DNA of 64,000 nucleotides from Alkalibacterium putridalgicola (GCF_900109825.1 NZ_FOBL01000003.1:51154-115153); one strand, 5' to 3'; positions 1-11,876 are shown, counted from the first letter of the stretch. Program-made: numbers and translations. Notes: generated by a model not told the origin, from the letters alone.

Positions 1-271
<271 letters not shown>

Positions 272-327
272 TGGTGTAATTTTATTTTACTTGTTCTTTT
301 TTCAAAAAACAATTTAAAATCGTTAGA

Positions 328-1860
328 TTAGTCTTTCTGGATCAAGCTTTCGCCTGTCATTTCTTCAGGTTTTTCAATGCCCAGAAGATCAAGCATTGTC
401 GGCGCTACGTCAGCAAGTTTACCGTCGCCGCGCAGGGTGACACCTTTTTTCGTCACGATAACAGGAACAGGCACCGTTGTGTGTGCTGTGTGTGGATCGC
501 CTTCAGGTGTCAGTTCAGTATCAGCATTACCGTGGTCGGCAAAGATGATCGCTGTTCCGCCTTTTTCGTGGATCAGATCGACGAAGCGGCCTAAGTTCTC
601 ATCGACAGCTTCAATAGCTTCAATCGTTTTATCCAGCATACCTGAGTGTCCGACCATATCCGGGTTAGCGTAGTTCAGGATGATCGCGTCATGCTTGTCG
701 TTTTTAACGTCTTCAAGCAAGGCATCGGTCACTTCATACGCACTCATTTCCGGCTTCAAGTCATAGGTTTCAACTTGAGGAGATGGAATCAGGATACGTT
801 TTTCTCCAGGAAATTCGTCGTTCGTTCCACCGTTCATGAAGAAAGTCACGTGCGGATATTTTTCAGTTTCAGCGATACGCAGTTGTGTCTTGTCGTTATC
901 AGCTAAAACCTGACCCAAAACGTTCTTCAAGAAGACGGGCGGGAACATGACTTCTGCATCCATGTCAGCTGTATATTGTGTGAATGTCACGAACTTGACG
1001 TTTTTAGGTCTGTCGCCTCTGTCAAATTCATCAAAATCGTCTTCAGTCAGTGCACGAGACAGCTCGATCGCACGGTCCGGACGGAAGTTGAAGAAGATGA
1101 CCGCATCGTTGTCGTTGACTGTTGCAACGGGTTTTCCGTCTTTTTCGATCACGACAGGTTCGACGAACTCGTCCATTTTTTCATTGGCATAGCTGTCTTT
1201 CATAGCCTGAACAGGATCGGTCGCTTTGTTTCCTTCACCATGGAAGATCGCATCGTAAGCTTTTTTGATACGTGGCCAGCGATTGTCTCGGTCCATTGCA
1301 TAGAAACGACCGGAAATCGTTGCGATTTCTCCAACTCCAAGGTCTTTAACTATATCCTGCAATTCTTCGATGAAACGGACACCTGAATCAGGAGCCACGT
1401 CACGGCCATCAGTAAAGGCGTGGATATAAACTTTATCTACCCCTTTATCTTTAGCAGCTTCAACTAAAGCAGTCAGATGACGCTGGTGACTGTGCACGCC
1501 GCCGTCTGATACAAGACCAAACAAATGCAGAGCAGAATCATTGTCGTTCACATGAGCGATCGCATTGTTCAATGCTTCATTGGATTCGAATTCATTGTCT
1601 TCGATCGCTTTGTCGATACGCGTGATGCTCTGATAAACCACGCGTCCGGCACCGATGTTGGTATGACCGACTTCTGAGTTACCCATTTGACCTTCAGGCA
1701 ATCCGACAGCTAAGCCGGAAGCCAGCATGGTGTTATGCGGGTATTCATTCCAGTAACGGTCGAAGTTCGGCTTGTTTGCTTGAGCTACGGCATTACCGTA
1801 TTCTTCTTCACGCCATCCGAATCCGTCCAGAATGATGATTGCTACGGGTGCTTTACTCAT
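328..1860 (-). CDS. gpmI: 2,3-bisphosphoglycerate-independent phosphoglycerate mutase
   Basis: Interconverts 3- and 2-phosphoglycerate with a Mn-dependent phosphoserine mechanism, in the cytoplasm. At 510 residues it has the family's full length. The alkaline-phosphatase-like metal site shows at LDGFGW (Asp12) and the catalytic serine is Ser62 in GNSEVGH. Later metal ligands show in NPDMVGH and FADHGNAD, and the inserted transferase domain contains [12 protein letters not shown]. The ATG at 1858-1860 directly abuts the tpiA stop codon, so the two are translationally close within the glycolytic operon. No cofactor-dependent mutase is visible in the window. Confidence 0.97.
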   Translation of the reverse strand: MSKAPVAIIILDGFGWREEEYGNAVAQANKPNFDRYWNEYPHNTMLASGLAVGLPEGQMGNSEVGHTNIGAGRVVYQSITRIDKAIEDNEFESNEALNNAIAHVNDNDSALHLFGLVSDGGVHSHQRHLTALVEAAKDKGVDKVYIHAFTDGRDVAPDSGVRFIEELQDIVKDLGVGEIATISGRFYAMDRDNRWPRIKKAYDAIFHGEGNKATDPVQAMKDSYANEKMDEFVEPVVIEKDGKPVATVNDNDAVIFFNFRPDRAIELSRALTEDDFDEFDRGDRPKNVKFVTFTQYTADMDAEVMFPPVFLKNVLGQVLADNDKTQLRIAETEKYPHVTFFMNGGTNDEFPGEKRILIPSPQVETYDLKPEMSAYEVTDALLEDVKNDKHDAIILNYANPDMVGHSGMLDKTIEAIEAVDENLGRFVDLIHEKGGTAIIFADHGNADTELTPEGDPHTAHTTVPVPVIVTKKGVTLRGDGKLADVAPTMLDLLGIEKPEEMTGESLIQKD

Positions 1861-2646
<786 letters not shown>

Positions 2647-2660
2647 TTATTTTGTTGATA

Positions 2661-2832
2661 GTCAATTGACTGAGGATCCATACGTTCAGGATCCTCGGTA
2701 CAATTGTATTGCTTTTCTTGTTGTCCAGCAATTCAAGCCTGATTCCCGATGAAAAAAGATAAATTTCCCCATTGCGCAGTATGCTCATTCGGGGCAAATT
2801 TCCTATTTTTCATGGGAATCAAACCGGGCTTG
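2661..2832 (-). other. nested inverted repeats between pgk and tpiA
   Basis: Three palindromic elements lie inside the pgk-tpiA intergenic region. The first is a perfect 10-bp palindrome GTCAATTGAC (2661-2670). The second is an 8-bp stem GAGGATCC/GGATCCTC with a 9-base loop (2672-2696). The third is a long interrupted stem in which CAAGCC, GATTCCC, ATGAAAAA and AATTTCCCC between 2734 and 2770 pair with the complementary blocks between 2791 and 2832. None is followed by a clean T-tract on the minus strand. It may be a transcript processing site, an attenuator or a small mobile palindrome; the sequence alone does not decide. Confidence 0.6.
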
Positions 2833-2847
2833 TTTTGCTTTTCTTAA

Positions 2848-4035
2848 TTATTTATCTGAAATAGCTGCGATTCCTGGAAGTTCTTTACCTTCAAGGTATT
2901 CCAGTGATGCGCCGCCACCTGTTGAGATGTGGCTGAAGTCATCTTCGAAGCCTAACTGCTGGGCTGCTGTAGCTGAGTCGCCACCACCGATGATCGTTGT
3001 TGCTTCATCTAAGTTAGCTAAAGCTTCACAGACCTTGATCGTGCCTTGAGCAAAGTTTTCCATCTCGAATACGCCCATAGGACCGTTCCAGACGACAGTT
3101 TTTGCGCCTTTCAGTTCTTTCTCGAAAAGCTCAACAGTTTTCGGTCCGATATCCAGACCCATTTTACCTTCAGGGATGTTGTCGCCGACTACTTCAGTTG
3201 GCACATCATTTGAAAATTCTGAAGCCACGACTGAATCAACAGGTAAAACAAGCTTGTCGCCGGCTTTTTCCATCAATTCCTTAGCCAAGTCCACTTTGTC
3301 TTCTTCTAATAAAGAGTTACCAATATCTTTACCTAAGGCTTTATAGAAGGTATAAGTCATTCCGCCACCGACAAGGACTTTGTCAGCTTTAGAGATCAGG
3401 TTTTCGATAACACCGATTTTGTCTGAAACTTTTGCTCCGCCTAAGATAGCAACGAAGGGACGTTTTGGTTCGTCGACTGCGCCACCGATGAAGTTGATTT
3501 CTTTTTCTACTAAGAAACCAGCAGCTGATTCAACGTTTGAAGCGATCCCTACGTTAGATGCATGCGAACGGTGAGCTGTACCGAAGGCATCATTGACGAA
3601 TACATCGCCCAGGCTTGCCCAGTACTTGCCTAATTCAGGGTCGTTTTTGCTTTCTTTCTTCCCGTCGACATCTTCGAAACGTGTGTTTTCAAACATCAGG
3701 ATTTCGCCGTCTTTCAAATTACTTACAGCATTCTCAAGCTCTTCGTCGCGTGTTTCTGCCACGAATTTTACGTCTTTGCCTAGTAATTCGCTTAAACGTT
3801 CAGAAACAGGTTTCATTGACAAGCCTGCTTTATCTTCTTCCGTTTTCACACGTCCCAGATGAGAAAAGACGATCGCTTTTCCACCTTGTTCAAGAACGTA
3901 TTCCAAAGTTGGTAATGCGGCCTGAATACGGTTGTCGTTAGTGATTTTACCGTCTTTCATCGGTACGTTGAAGTCTGCACGTACTAATACTTTTTTGCCT
4001 TTCAAGTCAAGGTCTTTAACAGTTTTCTTTGCCAT
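2848..4035 (-). CDS. pgk: phosphoglycerate kinase
   Basis: Transfers phosphate from 1,3-bisphosphoglycerate to ADP. The 395 residues match the family. Seen are the substrate signature [14 protein letters not shown] near residue 20, HLGR for the phosphoglycerate site, [14 protein letters not shown], the hinge region and the C-terminal nucleotide loop [11 protein letters not shown] and [13 protein letters not shown]. The start is placed at the ATG of [10 protein letters not shown]. An in-frame ATG four codons upstream exists, but the AAAGGA ribosome binding site touches it and sits about 12 bases from the chosen start. It is separated from gapA by about 220 bases containing a terminator-like hairpin. 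Confidence 0.97.
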   Translation of the reverse strand: MAKKTVKDLDLKGKKVLVRADFNVPMKDGKITNDNRIQAALPTLEYVLEQGGKAIVFSHLGRVKTEEDKAGLSMKPVSERLSELLGKDVKFVAETRDEELENAVSNLKDGEILMFENTRFEDVDGKKESKNDPELGKYWASLGDVFVNDAFGTAHRSHASNVGIASNVESAAGFLVEKEINFIGGAVDEPKRPFVAILGGAKVSDKIGVIENLISKADKVLVGGGMTYTFYKALGKDIGNSLLEEDKVDLAKELMEKAGDKLVLPVDSVVASEFSNDVPTEVVGDNIPEGKMGLDIGPKTVELFEKELKGAKTVVWNGPMGVFEMENFAQGTIKVCEALANLDEATTIIGGGDSATAAQQLGFEDDFSHISTGGGASLEYLEGKELPGIAAISDK

Positions 4036-4094
4036 TAGTCGAATCATTCCTTTCGAATTTAAACGTTACAAAACATGATACTTTTAGATTTTCA

Positions 4095-4121
4095 CAAAAA
4101 AAGGGGGAAGCGCGATCCCCT
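4095..4121 (-). terminator. terminator-like hairpin between gapA and pgk
   Basis: On the minus strand GGGG and CCCC arms around a GC-rich loop (4120 to 4103) are followed directly by a run of seven to eight T (4102 to 4095). It lies after gapA and before pgk, so it may give partial termination, making gapA more abundant than downstream glycolytic genes. The stem is short. Confidence 0.6.
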
Positions 4122-4255
4122 CTATTTGATTGAACATATCTGATCGACTGCTTGCGCATTAATCTTTCTGTTCTCTTAAATAGTAGAGTAGTAGCTCCCC
4201 CGCTTTATTTATTTCTGTTTGGTTGGTTGTTTTAGAAGCCTATTTTCGCTGGTTA

Positions 4256-5248
4256 TTATTTGTTAGCGAAGTATTCTAAAGTACGAACCATGTTACCAGT
4301 AAATCCGTATTCATTGTCATACCAAGCGACAGTCTTAACTAACTGACCATTTTTACCGTCTTGGATTTTAGTTTGAGTTGCATCGAAGATAGATCCAGCA
4401 GGCACACCGATGATGTCTGAAGATACGATTTCGTCTTCATTGTAAAGGTATGCGTCTGAAGAAGCTTTTTTCATTGCTTCGTTAACTTCGTCTACTGTTA
4501 CTTCTTTGTTCAATACAGAGTATAACTCAACCATTGAACCAGTGATTGTTGGAACACGTACAGCAGTTCCGTCAACTTTACCGTCAACTGCAGGAATAAC
4601 TTTACCTACGGCTTTAGCAGCACCAGTTGAAGCTGGGATTGCGTTTGCTGCACCGGCACGGCTCTTACGTCCGCCTGGTGAGTCTTGCAGGCTCTGAGTT
4701 GAAGTATAAGCGTGGATCGTGCTCATCAATCCGTGGTCTAGGCCAAATTCGTTGTTCAATACGTTGACCATAGGTGCTAAGCAGTTTGTTGTACATGAAG
4801 CAGCTGAAACGATCGTGTCGTCTGAACTGATTTCTTCATGGTTAACACCGAATACGATTGTTTTAAGATCGCCTTTAGCTGGAGCTGAGATAAGAACGCG
4901 TTTAGCTCCTGCATCCAAGTGAGCTTGAGAAGCTTCTTTAGATACGTAGAATCCTGTTGATTCAAGAACGATGTCGATACCTAAGTCGCCCCAAGGAAGG
5001 TTGCGTGCATCTTTTTCAGAATAAGCTTTGATTTCTTTACCTTTGATTACTAAAGAATCACCTTTAGCTTCTACATCTCCTTGGAAAGTACCTTGAGCTG
5101 TATCGTATTTGAATAGGTAAGCTAAGTCTTCATTACTTGTTAAGTCGTTAACTGCAACGACTTCTAAATCTGATCCACTTTCTAAAATACGACGTAATGC
5201 TAAACGTCCAATACGTCCAAAACCATTAATTGCTACTTTTACTGACAT
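4256..5248 (-). CDS. gapA: glyceraldehyde-3-phosphate dehydrogenase, type I
   Basis: Oxidises glyceraldehyde 3-phosphate to 1,3-bisphosphoglycerate. The 330 residues include the N-terminal Rossmann motif INGFGRIGR, Asp35 in AVNDLTS consistent with NAD preference, the catalytic Cys152 in [12 protein letters not shown], and the [16 protein letters not shown]-terminal signature. A strong GGAGG ribosome binding site precedes the ATG. It directly follows cggR by 33 bases, the usual arrangement for the glycolytic (catabolic) GAPDH. Codon use is strongly biased and distinct from its neighbours, as expected for a highly expressed gene. Confidence 0.98.
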   Translation of the reverse strand: MSVKVAINGFGRIGRLALRRILESGSDLEVVAVNDLTSNEDLAYLFKYDTAQGTFQGDVEAKGDSLVIKGKEIKAYSEKDARNLPWGDLGIDIVLESTGFYVSKEASQAHLDAGAKRVLISAPAKGDLKTIVFGVNHEEISSDDTIVSAASCTTNCLAPMVNVLNNEFGLDHGLMSTIHAYTSTQSLQDSPGGRKSRAGAANAIPASTGAAKAVGKVIPAVDGKVDGTAVRVPTITGSMVELYSVLNKEVTVDEVNEAMKKASSDAYLYNEDEIVSSDIIGVPAGSIFDATQTKIQDGKNGQLVKTVAWYDNEYGFTGNMVRTLEYFANK

Positions 5249-5281
5249 AATCTAATTTCCTCCTTGGAAATAAAATATTTT

Positions 5282-6316
5282 TTATTTTAAAGGGTTTCCC
5301 CCGTTTAAAATCTCATTTGCAGCTGCTTCATCCGTCACTAACCATGTGTGCGGAGGAGCAGTTTTCATATGTGCTGCGATCGCTCGGGCTTTGTTTTTTC
5401 CACCGGCAACAGCAACGACATGCGGGATACTGGGCAGTTTTGAGGACTGCAGGCCGATACGAGACAGTTTATAGACGATCTCGCCTTCCTGATTGATGAA
5501 CTCACCAAATGCTTCGGCGACTGCTTCAGATTTTTCAAGTTCTTTCAGCGTTTCTTCGTTCATCCCTCTTCGTTCCGCCATATCCAAGGCGTTACCTATA
5601 CTGTACAAAACAACAGAGGCATTTTCAACTAATTCGATTGTCTCTTTGATTTCAGGTTCTTCAAGCAGCAGCGAATACGTTTCGCTCCTGACATGTTCCG
5701 GTGCATACAACGCACGACTTTTTCCGCCAGTTCGCTTTGCCATGTTTTCGGCAATGACATTGGCTTGAATATCTACAGATTCACCGAGGCCGCCTCTAGC
5801 CGGGACAAACATCAGATCACGGTTGAGACCGATCTGCTGGCCCATTGCTTCTGCGACGTGTACCATTGTCGTTCCGCCCATGACGGCTATCGTACTCGCA
5901 CCTTCAGGGAGCAGGAAATCCAGCACTTCCGTTGTGGCTCGCGCCATATCACTGGCACTTGACTGATCTGCATCCGCATTACCGATTACGATCGTGCAAT
6001 GATGGATACCCAATTTGTTCGCCAGTTTTGCTTCTTTTTCCTGCGACTGCACATGCTGTCCCATAAGTTTGTCCAATTGATGAAACACTGTAATACCGGT
6101 CGGCGTACATTCCATCCCCTGAGATGAAGATTTGATCAGGCCCTGACTTCGCAGGACTTCAACTTCTTTTCTCAAGACCCGTTCAGTAAATCCCAGCCGA
6201 TTCGCCAGTGCACGACGGCCAATGGGACCCACTTTCTGGATCTGATTCAAGATGTAATAGCGCTGTTTCAATATGTGCAGTGTTCCGGGTGCAACTTTTT
6301 CGATTACCGACAGCAT
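5282..6316 (-). CDS. cggR: central glycolytic genes regulator CggR (SorC family)
   Basis: Represses the gapA operon and is relieved by fructose-1,6-bisphosphate in the characterised homologue. The 344 residues contain an N-terminal winged helix (about residues 25-75, GRRALANRLGFTERVLRKEV) and a SorC/DeoR-type sugar-phosphate-binding domain with the phosphate loop VMGGTTMVHVAEAM around residue 145. It is the first gene of the glycolytic operon and lies behind a near-consensus sigma-A promoter. The start ATG has a GGAAAGG ribosome binding site at a slightly long 13-base spacing; no better in-frame start was found. Confidence 0.95.
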   Translation of the reverse strand: MLSVIEKVAPGTLHILKQRYYILNQIQKVGPIGRRALANRLGFTERVLRKEVEVLRSQGLIKSSSQGMECTPTGITVFHQLDKLMGQHVQSQEKEAKLANKLGIHHCTIVIGNADADQSSASDMARATTEVLDFLLPEGASTIAVMGGTTMVHVAEAMGQQIGLNRDLMFVPARGGLGESVDIQANVIAENMAKRTGGKSRALYAPEHVRSETYSLLLEEPEIKETIELVENASVVLYSIGNALDMAERRGMNEETLKELEKSEAVAEAFGEFINQEGEIVYKLSRIGLQSSKLPSIPHVVAVAGGKNKARAIAAHMKTAPPHTWLVTDEAAANEILNGGNPLK

Positions 6317-6391
6317 ACGTGCACGAACACCTTTCCACTGAATCCCTTATTGAACTCGAACTGATTGCTCTCTTGTCTTGCATACATTCAA

Positions 6392-6420
6392 AGTATAACA
6401 GTAAGCGGGTCAGATTTCAA
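6392..6420 (-). promoter_or_regulatory. sigma-A promoter of the cggR-gapA operon
   Basis: Minus strand: TTGAAA at 6420-6415, a 17-base spacer, then TATACT at 6397-6392. This is close to consensus and lies about 75 bases upstream of the cggR start. Direct sequence match; activity not tested. Confidence 0.8.
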
Positions 6421-6439
6421 CCCATCAAACCAAAATGGT

Positions 6440-6460
6440 GGGACTTTTTCCGTCCTGTCC
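6440..6460 (-). promoter_or_regulatory. candidate CggR operator (GGGAC/GTCC repeats)
   Basis: On the plus strand GGGAC, a 7-base spacer, GTCC and then TGTCC lie about 20 bases upstream of the cggR -35 box. The known CggR operator is made of GGGAC and TGTC half sites, so this is a plausible autoregulatory site. In Bacillus subtilis the operator lies downstream of the promoter, so the position here is atypical and the call is tentative. Confidence 0.35.
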
Positions 6461-6471
6461 AACGTTGAAGT

Positions 6472-7008
6472 CTACGCCTTATAGGCTAGTTCCGTTTTGA
6501 TCAGTTTATCAAGTTCCTCTTCGGAAATGTTCTCATCAAAAATATGATCATTAAGGACGATCGTGGGTACTAAGGTAATATTGGCTTGTTCTGTTTCTTC
6601 TATTATACTCTCGGCATGTTCCCGGTCAGTCTGTTCCGCGGCATGTCTCTTTTCTTTTGCATACTCAGCGATAGCGTCTTCGGGCAAGTTCCCCCATTCG
6701 TCTAAATGAGCAAAGTAGTATGTGATATCTTCTTTAGCCTGTTCCGGGTTACTGTGGTCTAAAAAGCGATGAAGGACATTTCCTTTCTTCAAACCAGGTG
6801 TATCCTTATCAAAGTGTTTAACGATGCGCTGCACCATACTTTCTTTGACGTATTTATCTAATAGAGGCAGAGAGTTCTCCCACCACTCTTTGGAATACGG
6901 ACACCTTAGATTGATAAATTCGACGATTTTTACAGGTGCTTTATCATCCCCAATAAGCAGACCTCCCTTTGTCGTCACGTTTTTACTGTTTATTGCTGAT
7001 GTGTCCAA
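6472..7008 (-). CDS. DsbA-like thioredoxin-fold protein
   Basis: A 178-residue protein of the DsbA/thioredoxin_4 class. After a short N-terminus it shows KIVEFINLRCPYSKEWW, where the usual CxxC active site is CPYS (one cysteine only), then a helical insertion and the late strand ITLVPTIVLND containing the cis-proline loop (VPT). No signal peptide is visible, so it is probably cytoplasmic. The single cysteine suggests an isomerase, glutathione-transferase-like or bacillithiol-linked role rather than a disulfide oxidase; this is inference. The start is TTG with an AGGAGG site 11 bases upstream. It is convergent with nothing and precedes cggR on the same strand. Confidence 0.75.
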   Translation of the reverse strand: MDTSAINSKNVTTKGGLLIGDDKAPVKIVEFINLRCPYSKEWWENSLPLLDKYVKESMVQRIVKHFDKDTPGLKKGNVLHRFLDHSNPEQAKEDITYYFAHLDEWGNLPEDAIAEYAKEKRHAAEQTDREHAESIIEETEQANITLVPTIVLNDHIFDENISEEELDKLIKTELAYKA

Positions 7009-7108
7009 TCCCTTAACGACCTCCTTTCACTAATTCTTCACTTTCTTAAGTATACTCCTGATAAAAATGGATGACCAGTCAAACGATTTCTTAAAGGTTC
7101 TCATGCAA

Positions 7109-7140
7109 TAAAAAAAAGACCCGCTCTTAAAGAGCAGGTC
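7109..7140 (-). terminator. intrinsic terminator of clpP
   Basis: Minus strand: GACC(T)GCTCTT pairs with AAGAGC(G)GGTC (7140 to 7118) followed by eight T. It lies 14 bases beyond the clpP stop. Confidence 0.9.
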
Positions 7141-7154
7141 GCAAGTTCTTGATG

Positions 7155-7751
7155 TTATTTAGATAAATCCGCAGATGTATCCATGATTTCATCCACGAGG
7201 CCGTATTCTTTCGCTTCATCAGCCGTCATGAAGAAGTCGCGGTCTGTATCGCGTTCAATGACTTCCATGGACTGTCCTGTACGTTCGACTAAGATTCTGT
7301 TCAAGCGATCTCTTGTTCTCAGGATGTGTTTCGCTGCGATTTCAATTTCAGTTGCCTGTCCTTGAGCACCGCCTAATGGCTGGTGAATCATGATCTCAGA
7401 GTTCGGCAAGGCAAAACGTTTACCTTTCACACCGGCTGCAAGCAGGAAACTTCCCATAGAAGCGGCTAGTCCGATAGCGATCGTCTGAACATCTGCTTTG
7501 ATGAAATTCATTGTGTCAAAAATAGCCAGTCCAGCTGTAACACTTCCACCTGGAGAGTTGATGTAAAGGTAAATATCTTTCTCAGGATCTTGGGCATCCA
7601 GGAATAACAACTGGGCAATGACTGAGTTAGCCACTTGATCGTCGATCGGTCCACCAAGCATGATGATACGGTCTTTTAGCAAACGTGAATAAATGTCATA
7701 GGCACGTTCACCGCGTGGGGATTGTTCAATAACTGTAGGTACTAAATTCAT
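7155..7751 (-). CDS. clpP: ATP-dependent Clp protease proteolytic subunit
   Basis: Serine peptidase that forms a tetradecameric barrel and degrades proteins delivered by ClpC, ClpX or ClpE. At 198 residues it has normal length with a full catalytic triad: Ser98 in GLAASMGSF, His123 in MIHQPLGG and Asp172 in the DRDFFM segment. It is monocistronic, with its own CtsR-controlled promoter upstream and a strong terminator downstream. The partner ATPase ClpC is encoded at the other end of the window under the same type of operator. Confidence 0.98.
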   Translation of the reverse strand: MNLVPTVIEQSPRGERAYDIYSRLLKDRIIMLGGPIDDQVANSVIAQLLFLDAQDPEKDIYLYINSPGGSVTAGLAIFDTMNFIKADVQTIAIGLAASMGSFLLAAGVKGKRFALPNSEIMIHQPLGGAQGQATEIEIAAKHILRTRDRLNRILVERTGQSMEVIERDTDRDFFMTADEAKEYGLVDEIMDTSADLSK

Positions 7752-7820
7752 GTAACTTCCTCCTTAAAATACGTTCTAAATAAGTGTAGCATAAATGATA
7801 TTTTTAATGAATCTAAAATG

Positions 7821-7850
7821 ATTATAACGCATTGGTCAAACAAGGTCAAA
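7821..7850 (-). promoter_or_regulatory. clpP promoter overlapped by a CtsR operator
   Basis: The CtsR heptad pair GGTCAAA-CAA-GGTCAAA lies at 7834-7850 and matches the consensus fully. Read on the minus strand the distal heptad supplies the -35 box TTGACC (7849-7844). A 17-base spacer leads to a perfect TATAAT (7826-7821). CtsR bound here would block RNA polymerase, which predicts class III heat-shock control of clpP by the CtsR encoded at 62890. Confidence 0.93.
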
Positions 7851-7908
7851 CGATTGTAGTCTGACTTTCATATTTTCCTGTTTAGGACTTTACATCATTT
7901 AGAAAAAA

Positions 7909-8517
7909 TCATCCCACCAGTTCGCCCAATACAACTTCAACGAACTCTTTTTCTTTCCGCTCAATCAAATACTGCCGGATGTGAGGATCGATGTTCAAGC
8001 GCTGGAGTTGGATATCATCGCCATCTGTCTTTCCCATGCCGACATTGTTCAGGACACGGTGATACGCTTCTCCGAGCAGTTGTTTCGTGTCGGTCGTCCA
8101 TTGAGCGACTGTCTGGTGTTCTTTTGCCTTCGTTTCAATGAACGCTGACGTTTCCTTTTTACTCAGATGCCAGTCCAATACCAGAAACTTGTCCCACACC
8201 ACTTCCCGCATCCATTCAAACAGCAGCCGGTCTTTCTTCAGCAGGGCGTAAAACAGGATAGCTTTACTCGTATCCGTATCAGTCACCAAAAACTGATTGA
8301 ACAAATATACATCCATTTCTTCCAGACGCTTTTGGATCTCATTAAAAAAACGCACTGTCCGGTCCTGACTATTCAGCTGAAAACGATTTTCTTCAAGCAG
8401 AATCTTCAGGATAGTCTCGTATGTTTTCCCCTCATGCAGAAGCTCAGCTACAATTCGAGTTTCTTCATATAAAAACCCTCGAGTATTTAAGATCGTCAGA
8501 TAAGTATTTTCTGTCAT
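7909..8517 (-). CDS. orphan BrxA-like protein (DUF1819)
   Basis: A 202-residue protein that I recognise as DUF1819/BrxA by pattern. Its N-terminus reads NTRGFLYEETRIVAELLHEG, then come an NRFQLNS...TVRF segment, a hydrophobic helix ILFYALLKKDRLLFEWMREV and a C-terminal REYL-like end (IRQYLIERKEKEFVE). It has no signal peptide. BrxA is a small DNA-binding subunit of BREX phage-defence systems, normally next to brxB, brxC, pglX and pglZ. Here it stands alone between clpP and an acetyltransferase, with no other BREX gene in the 64 kb. A GGGGAG site precedes the ATG. Base composition resembles its neighbours. It may be a domesticated gene, a relic, or part of a split system elsewhere. Confidence 0.65.
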   Translation of the reverse strand: MTENTYLTILNTRGFLYEETRIVAELLHEGKTYETILKILLEENRFQLNSQDRTVRFFNEIQKRLEEMDVYLFNQFLVTDTDTSKAILFYALLKKDRLLFEWMREVVWDKFLVLDWHLSKKETSAFIETKAKEHQTVAQWTTDTKQLLGEAYHRVLNNVGMGKTDGDDIQLQRLNIDPHIRQYLIERKEKEFVEVVLGELVG

Positions 8518-8608
8518 GATTTCTCCCCTTCCTGTTACATCTTATAGTTTCAGTATAGCATTTATCGCTCTGCGGTACATACAGCCTGTTCTCTCTTTTA
8601 TGACATTG

Positions 8609-8650
8609 AAAAAACAGCTCTAAAAAACTTGACGTCCAGAGAGCTGTTTC
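8609..8650 (-). terminator. intrinsic terminator of the Eis-like acetyltransferase gene
   Basis: AAACAGCTCT at one side pairs with AGAGCTGTTT at the other across an 18-base loop; on the minus strand the stem runs into six T. It follows the stop at 8688 by about 40 bases. Confidence 0.8.
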
Positions 8651-8687
8651 TCAAGTGATTTAAAGAAGTTGTCAGATAAGGATTTAC

Positions 8688-9872
8688 TTAGAAATAGTCG
8701 TAAAGTTCAGGCACCCCTTTTGGAAGAATATCCTGCAGGGCCTGCGCCGTTTCCTTTGATGCAGCAAGTGATCCTTCAAACTGTAATTCATCAGCTGTTT
8801 TGAACTGCATGAACAGCTGCGTCCATGCCTGAATACTGTCTTTGAGGTGTCGGGATTCATTTCCCGGTTGCTCTTCGATCGTGACACTTACTTCGTGTTC
8901 AGAAACAGAAAGTTTGAACACGTTGTTGTTCCACTCTGCGGTATCATCCGTAACTTCCAGCCAGAAATCCTGCTGCTTGGATGTTTGGAATGGAAACTGT
9001 TTCAGAAAACCCTCCATATCCACGATGCGCGCCATCATGTGAGACATCATGGTCTGTTTCAAGTCTGCTTCATTGAACAAATGGGTCATACGCTGATCTG
9101 ACCGACCACTATAAGTGAAACGTTCAAAGCTTGACGAGTGGGTACTGACAAAATCCCACAAACTTCTTTCGGCTGTGCCTGAGAGAGCCATCAGTTCATG
9201 TATCTTAAAGGTATTCTGATCGTGCCCTGTAAACTCATACACGAGATAGCCTTGCGGACTGCCTTTATCATCACGGTATAACGCCACCTTTTTCTTGTCC
9301 GGCGACAGAAATTTTTTCTCCCATAACCAGCCTGTTCGTCTGACTGGCCCTACGGACTGCGCTACCTTCTTCTCGTAGATCGCCTGGATCGCTTCTTTCT
9401 GCTCTTCATAACGTACACGTTCTATGCGGTTCTCCGGCGCTTCAAAAAGACCGAAATCTTCTGGCATGATTTGATACTGTCGTTGTTCGAAAGCTACTTC
9501 ATAGCCGAATTTCCGGTAGAACCGGTAAGAAAACGGAGCGAGATAAGAAAGCACGTATCCCTGGTCTCTCATTTCTTCAAGCGCCTTTTCCAGCAACTGA
9601 CGGATCGTTCCCTGGCCCCTGACTTCCGGATAGCTGCTCACGTTCCCGATACCGCCCATCTTCAATATACGGCCATGGTAATACATTTCAAATGGAAAAA
9701 TGATCACTGAACTGGTCAGTTTTTCTTCAGAAAACGCCCCATAGGCGATTCCGTTAGCAAAACAGTCAGCGACCCACTTTTTTGTTTCCTCTGTATCTTC
9801 CAAACGAAAAGCGTAAACATTTAAGTCGTGTATTTCCTGATCATGATCTTTTGTCAGTTCCCTGATTTCCAT
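8688..9872 (-). CDS. GNAT family N-acetyltransferase, Eis-like
   Basis: A 394-residue protein with two fused GNAT folds and a C-terminal sterol-carrier-like domain, the architecture of the Eis family. The acetyl-CoA loop is in the segment VSSYPEVRGQGTIRQLLEKA (about residues 75-100), followed by PFSYRFYRKFGYE. The chain ends in Phe (LYDYF), whose free carboxylate acts as the catalytic base in Eis proteins. Family members acetylate aminoglycosides, lysine side chains or unknown amines; the natural substrate here cannot be told from sequence. The gene appears monocistronic, with a terminator downstream. Confidence 0.85.
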   Translation of the reverse strand: MEIRELTKDHDQEIHDLNVYAFRLEDTEETKKWVADCFANGIAYGAFSEEKLTSSVIIFPFEMYYHGRILKMGGIGNVSSYPEVRGQGTIRQLLEKALEEMRDQGYVLSYLAPFSYRFYRKFGYEVAFEQRQYQIMPEDFGLFEAPENRIERVRYEEQKEAIQAIYEKKVAQSVGPVRRTGWLWEKKFLSPDKKKVALYRDDKGSPQGYLVYEFTGHDQNTFKIHELMALSGTAERSLWDFVSTHSSSFERFTYSGRSDQRMTHLFNEADLKQTMMSHMMARIVDMEGFLKQFPFQTSKQQDFWLEVTDDTAEWNNNVFKLSVSEHEVSVTIEEQPGNESRHLKDSIQAWTQLFMQFKTADELQFEGSLAASKETAQALQDILPKGVPELYDYF

Positions 9873-9950
9873 CTAAGGTCCACCCTTCCACGTTGATTCC
9901 TTACTTCGTATTATACGCTTTTTGACCCTGTTTTTTCAGTCAATGTGCAT

Positions 9951-9987
9951 AAAAAAGCTGCTGACCGATCGTTTTCAGTCAACAGCC
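9951..9987 (-). terminator. intrinsic terminator of the first GH1 gene
   Basis: Minus strand: GCTGTTGAC pairs with GTCAGCAGC, followed by six T. It starts about 12 bases beyond the stop at 9999. Confidence 0.85.
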
Positions 9988-9998
9988 CATGATTATTA

Positions 9999-11489
<1,491 letters not shown>

Positions 11490-11497
11490 CTATAGCG

Positions 11498-11511
11498 TGA
11501 AATCCATTACA
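11498..11511 (-). promoter_or_regulatory. candidate catabolite-responsive element upstream of GH1 paralogue 1
   Basis: TGAAATCCATTACA matches the cre consensus TGWAANCGNTNWCA at every defined position except one (C in place of the central G). The same 14 bases recur 61 bases upstream of the second paralogue at 13468-13481. Conservation between paralogues in otherwise diverged upstream DNA supports a regulatory role. CcpA or a local repressor could bind it. Confidence 0.5.
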
Positions 11512-11685
11512 CACAATACCAATCGAAAAAAAGATTGGTTATGACTAGATCCAGCTGAAAAAGTTTGATTATTGAATCGCAGCGTGCACAATTTTTACTT
11601 TCAAATTCATTAGAGTATACTTGAATTGTATAAGTAAAGAGCACACTCTTTTATCATCTATCAATTATATGAGGAGGTATGAATC

Positions 11686-11871
11686 ATGAGTGAAGAAGAC
11701 GAAACGGAGAACAATGATAGAATGGGGGTAAGCCTGGCCATTGGTACTGCTCTGGGCATTACTTTTGGTCTCCTGTTCGACAATCTGGCTATCGGCATAG
11801 CCATCGGAATCTCTCTTGGTGTGGCCATCGGTTCATCAGACAAACCTGGAGATAACAAGGAAGATAAATAA
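11686..11871 (+). CDS. small glycine-zipper membrane protein, unknown function
   Basis: A 61-residue product not assigned to any characterised gene. It has an acidic N-terminus (MSEEDETENNDR), a central 40-residue hydrophobic stretch rich in GxxxG/AxxxG steps (GTALGITFGLLF, then AIGIAIGISLGVAIG) and a charged C-terminal tail. The hydrophobic part could form two tightly packed transmembrane helices. Support for reality: a consensus GAGGAGG site 8 bases before the ATG, a TATACT -10 box upstream, and a strong terminator right after the stop. It lies on the opposite strand between the two GH1 paralogues. Confidence 0.75.
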   Translation: MSEEDETENNDRMGVSLAIGTALGITFGLLFDNLAIGIAIGISLGVAIGSSDKPGDNKEDK

Positions 11872-11876
11872 TCGTT

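Noticed and set aside
4036..4047. Upstream ATG of pgk adding four residues
   Set aside because: The ribosome binding site would touch this codon; the MAKK start is standard for the family.
7060..7100. TTGACT...TATACT as promoter of the DsbA-like gene
   Set aside because: The spacer is about 22 bases, too long for sigma-A; no better pair was found.
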